A stretch of 64,000 bases of DNA from Pseudomonadota bacterium (lineage in GTDB: Bacteria > Pseudomonadota > Gammaproteobacteria > UBA9214), in contig JAWLAI010000010.1 of the NCBI GenBank assembly GCA_041395565.1, positions 62,001 through 126,000 on the forward strand. The letters run 5' to 3'. The position numbers were made by a program, and so were the translations under genes. The notes beneath the pieces are model-generated. The model did not search any database. It was given only the letters and a program-made list of their open reading frames with translations, and had not been told where the DNA came from. Positions 62,343 through 64,000 of this stretch are shown one piece after another. The number at the start of each line of letters is the position of its first letter. Position 1 is the first letter of the stretch.

Positions 62343-62960
62343 TCAGGCGGCGTGTGACGTCGGCTGCACCTGCTGCAGGTTCGCGGCAACGAAGCTCCAG
62401 TCGACGAGCTTCCAGAACGCAGCCAGATACTCGGCGCGCGCATGGCGGTAGTCGATGTAATAGGCGTGCTCCCAGACGTCGCACGCCAACAGCGGCACCT
62501 GGCCTGTTGCCAGCGGGGTATCCGCGTTGGCAGTGCTGACGATTTCCAGCCGCCCGCCGTCCGCAGCCACGAGCCAGGTCCAGCCGGAACCGAAGGTACT
62601 GACCGCTGCACGCGCAAACTGCAGCTGGAAATCATCCAGCGAACCGAAGCGTGCGGCGAGCGCTTCCCGCAGCTGCGTTGCAGGCCGGGCGGCCTGTGGT
62701 GTTAGACAGCGCCAGTAGAAGGCGTGATTCCAGGCCTGGGCCGCGTTGTTATACACGGCGCTGCTGCGATCTGCTGCAGGCCGGGTGGCACGGACCAGCG
62801 CCTCGAGCGACACCTGCTCGAAGTCCGTACCCTTGACGAGTTCGTTCAACTTGTCCACGTAGGCGCGGTGGTGCTTGCCGTAGTGGTAATCGAGGGTTTC
62901 ACGCGAGAGATAGGGCTCGAGTGCATCGTGACGATAGGGAAGTTCGGGTAAGGTATGCAT
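62343..62960 (-). CDS. sodB: Fe-type superoxide dismutase
   Basis: From ATG 62960 the protein is 205 residues. Metal ligands: histidine in LDYHYGKHHRAYVDKL, histidine in QAWNHAFYWRCL, and aspartate/histidine in LACDVWEHAYYIDY. The AAQAWNHAFYW and AVSTFGSGWTWLV segments favour the iron form. Cytosolic superoxide removal. The frame extends 15 codons upstream, but MHTLPELPYRHDALEPY is the conserved N-terminus. The ~300 bp upstream (62961-63258) hold no gene; an imperfect inverted repeat around 63090-63115 could be an operator. Confidence 0.95.
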   Translation of the reverse strand: MHTLPELPYRHDALEPYLSRETLDYHYGKHHRAYVDKLNELVKGTDFEQVSLEALVRATRPAADRSSAVYNNAAQAWNHAFYWRCLTPQAARPATQLREALAARFGSLDDFQLQFARAAVSTFGSGWTWLVAADGGRLEIVSTANADTPLATGQVPLLACDVWEHAYYIDYRHARAEYLAAFWKLVDWSFVAANLQQVQPTSHAA

Positions 62961-63258
62961 GGCTGTCCTCCTGTCCGGATGCGGACCTGTCCATCCAGGT
63001 CCCACCTGCTGCCATGCAGCAACGGTGCCAATTGCCCGGAGCGCTGCAATCGCGGCGGCGGGCGGGCGCGCCCCCGCTGCAGTTGCGTAATATTGCCCGT
63101 AGTGCGGGAAATAATCCGCAGCGCCGCGTGCGTGTCCCGACTGCCGCGTTCAGGGAACATGCAGTTTCCAGACCGCGCGCATGCGCCGGCGGAACGGCAC
63201 CCAGGGTCTGAGCACCGCTTCGGCTGGCGCGGCTGCACGACAACGGCCGGAAATACCC

Positions 63259-63405
63259 TCACAGCTGTGCGCTGAGCCCGATGATGCCGACCAGGATCAG
63301 ATAAACGGCAACGATGTAGTTCAGCAAGCGCGGCATGACCAGGATCGCGATGCCGGCCAAGAGTGCAAGCCAGGGTGAGAACAGCAACAAATCGAACGTC
63401 ATCAT
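63259..63405 (-). CDS. DUF3096 domain miniprotein
   Basis: A 48-residue, two-helix membrane protein with ATG at 63405 after a GGAG ribosome-binding site. LLLFSPWLALLAGIAILVMP and RLLNYIVAVYLILVGIIGLS are characteristic of DUF3096, a tiny family of unknown function often found in Proteobacteria. No link to its neighbours is evident. Confidence 0.85.
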   Translation of the reverse strand: MMTFDLLLFSPWLALLAGIAILVMPRLLNYIVAVYLILVGIIGLSAQL

Positions 63406-63482
63406 CAGCTTCTCCGTTGCGGCGTGTAGGACCGATCACCCGCCGTCCCCGACCCGCATCAGCCAGCCGGGTCGACGGTGTG

Positions 63483-64000
63483 CTAATGCGCCAGACCGGG
63501 TAGCAGCACGCCGAGACCGCGGGTGATGAACTCGACGGCGATGGCCGCCAGGATCAGCCCCATGATCCGGCTCGCGATATTGAGGCCGGTCGTACCCATT
63601 ACCCGCGCAACGGGTAGCGCCGCGCGCAGCGCCGCCCAGACGGCAGCGGCGACGATCAGCCCGATCACGATCAGCGCAATCCTGTGGGCAGCGGAAGCAT
63701 CCTGGTGCGAGTAGATGATGACGGTGCTGATCGCCCCGGGGCCGGCCAGCAGCGGCAGCGCGAGCGGAACCACCGCAATATCCTCCTTGCCACGCGCCTC
63801 CTCCGCTTCGTCATCCGTATGCCTGGCACCGCTCATCCTGGCATGCAGCATGGCGATCGCCATGAGCAGGATCAGAATCCCGCCCCCGACCTGGAAGGCG
63901 GCGATCTGGATACCGAACGCCCGCAGCACCGGCCCTCCCGCCACCACGGTCAGGGCGATGATGATGGCCACGGACAGGGCGGTACGCGCCGCAATCGCGC
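63483..64000 (-). CDS. MarC family integral membrane protein, 5' truncated by window
   Basis: The reading frame is open through the window edge, so the N-terminus is missing. About 172 residues are visible with four or five helices and the MarC-family signatures FQVGGGILILLMAIAMLHAR, VVPLALPLLAGPGAISTVII and IASRIMGLILAAIAVEFITR. Inner-membrane protein; once linked to multiple antibiotic resistance, but the function is unknown. Confidence 0.88.
   Translation of the reverse strand, partial: AIAARTALSVAIIIALTVVAGGPVLRAFGIQIAAFQVGGGILILLMAIAMLHARMSGARHTDDEAEEARGKEDIAVVPLALPLLAGPGAISTVIIYSHQDASAAHRIALIVIGLIVAAAVWAALRAALPVARVMGTTGLNIASRIMGLILAAIAVEFITRGLGVLLPGLAH

Overview
The window is a GC-rich chromosomal segment of a gammaproteobacterium. 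Evidence for this is the adjacent fabA-fabB pair, a YhcB/ZapG-type protein, YajQ, UbiM, and a MoxR-Bat cluster arranged as in that class. Intracellular sucrose synthesis genes and multiheme cytochrome genes suggest a salt-tolerant, facultatively respiring, possibly sulfur-metabolising bacterium related to the Chromatiales/Ectothiorhodospiraceae. That placement is inference: there is no rRNA or other marker gene here. I found no tRNA, rRNA, insertion sequence, phage gene or CRISPR array.

Layout. 1-12.1 kb: housekeeping genes, including ZapG-like (5' end cut), YjbQ, a YihY/BrkB membrane protein, a receiver-GGDEF protein with a degenerate catalytic motif, YajQ, FabA, FabB, QueD with a tandem-thioredoxin partner, NadA, and a TIGR03790 protein. 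12.4-18.2 kb: sucrose island of sucrose-phosphate synthase, sucrose-phosphatase and fructokinase, ending in a badly decayed amylosucrase. 18.2-21 kb: a sigma-54-driven FN3 lipoprotein and a PPK2-type polyphosphate kinase. 21-29 kb: MoxR-DUF58-DUF4381-BatA-BatB-BatC-BatD operon, with BatA frameshifted and a 12-unit 33-bp repeat in BatC. 29-35 kb: a minus-strand nucleic-acid repair group of a RelA/SpoT-like protein of unknown function, a Mut7-C RNase, archease, the RtcB ligase and PolX. 35-41.6 kb: a second sigma-54-driven FN3 lipoprotein, Tag, a tandem universal stress protein, a small cytochrome c, a second YihY/BrkB protein and a rhodanese.

41.9-50.3 kb is the most distinctive region. Behind an FNR-like box lie a 15-CXXCH cytochrome whose first half resembles octaheme tetrathionate reductase, two YeeE/YedE half-transporters, a rhodanese fold lacking its cysteine, a DmsE/MtrA-type decaheme cytochrome, an MtrB/PioB-type outer-membrane porin, and a convergent tetraheme cytochrome. 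This looks like an outer-membrane electron conduit coupled to sulfur-compound handling.

50.7-64 kb: an ABM monooxygenase, an iron-type alcohol dehydrogenase and a secreted helical protein in overlapping order; a PAS-histidine kinase with a PhoB-type regulator; a TlpA/outer-membrane-barrel pair; UbiM; a STAS protein; a CPA1 antiporter; Fe-SOD; a DUF3096 miniprotein; and MarC, cut by the window end. Two perfect sigma-54 -24/-12 elements precede the two lipoproteins that share the same C-terminal FN3 domain, suggesting one regulon whose activator lies outside the window.
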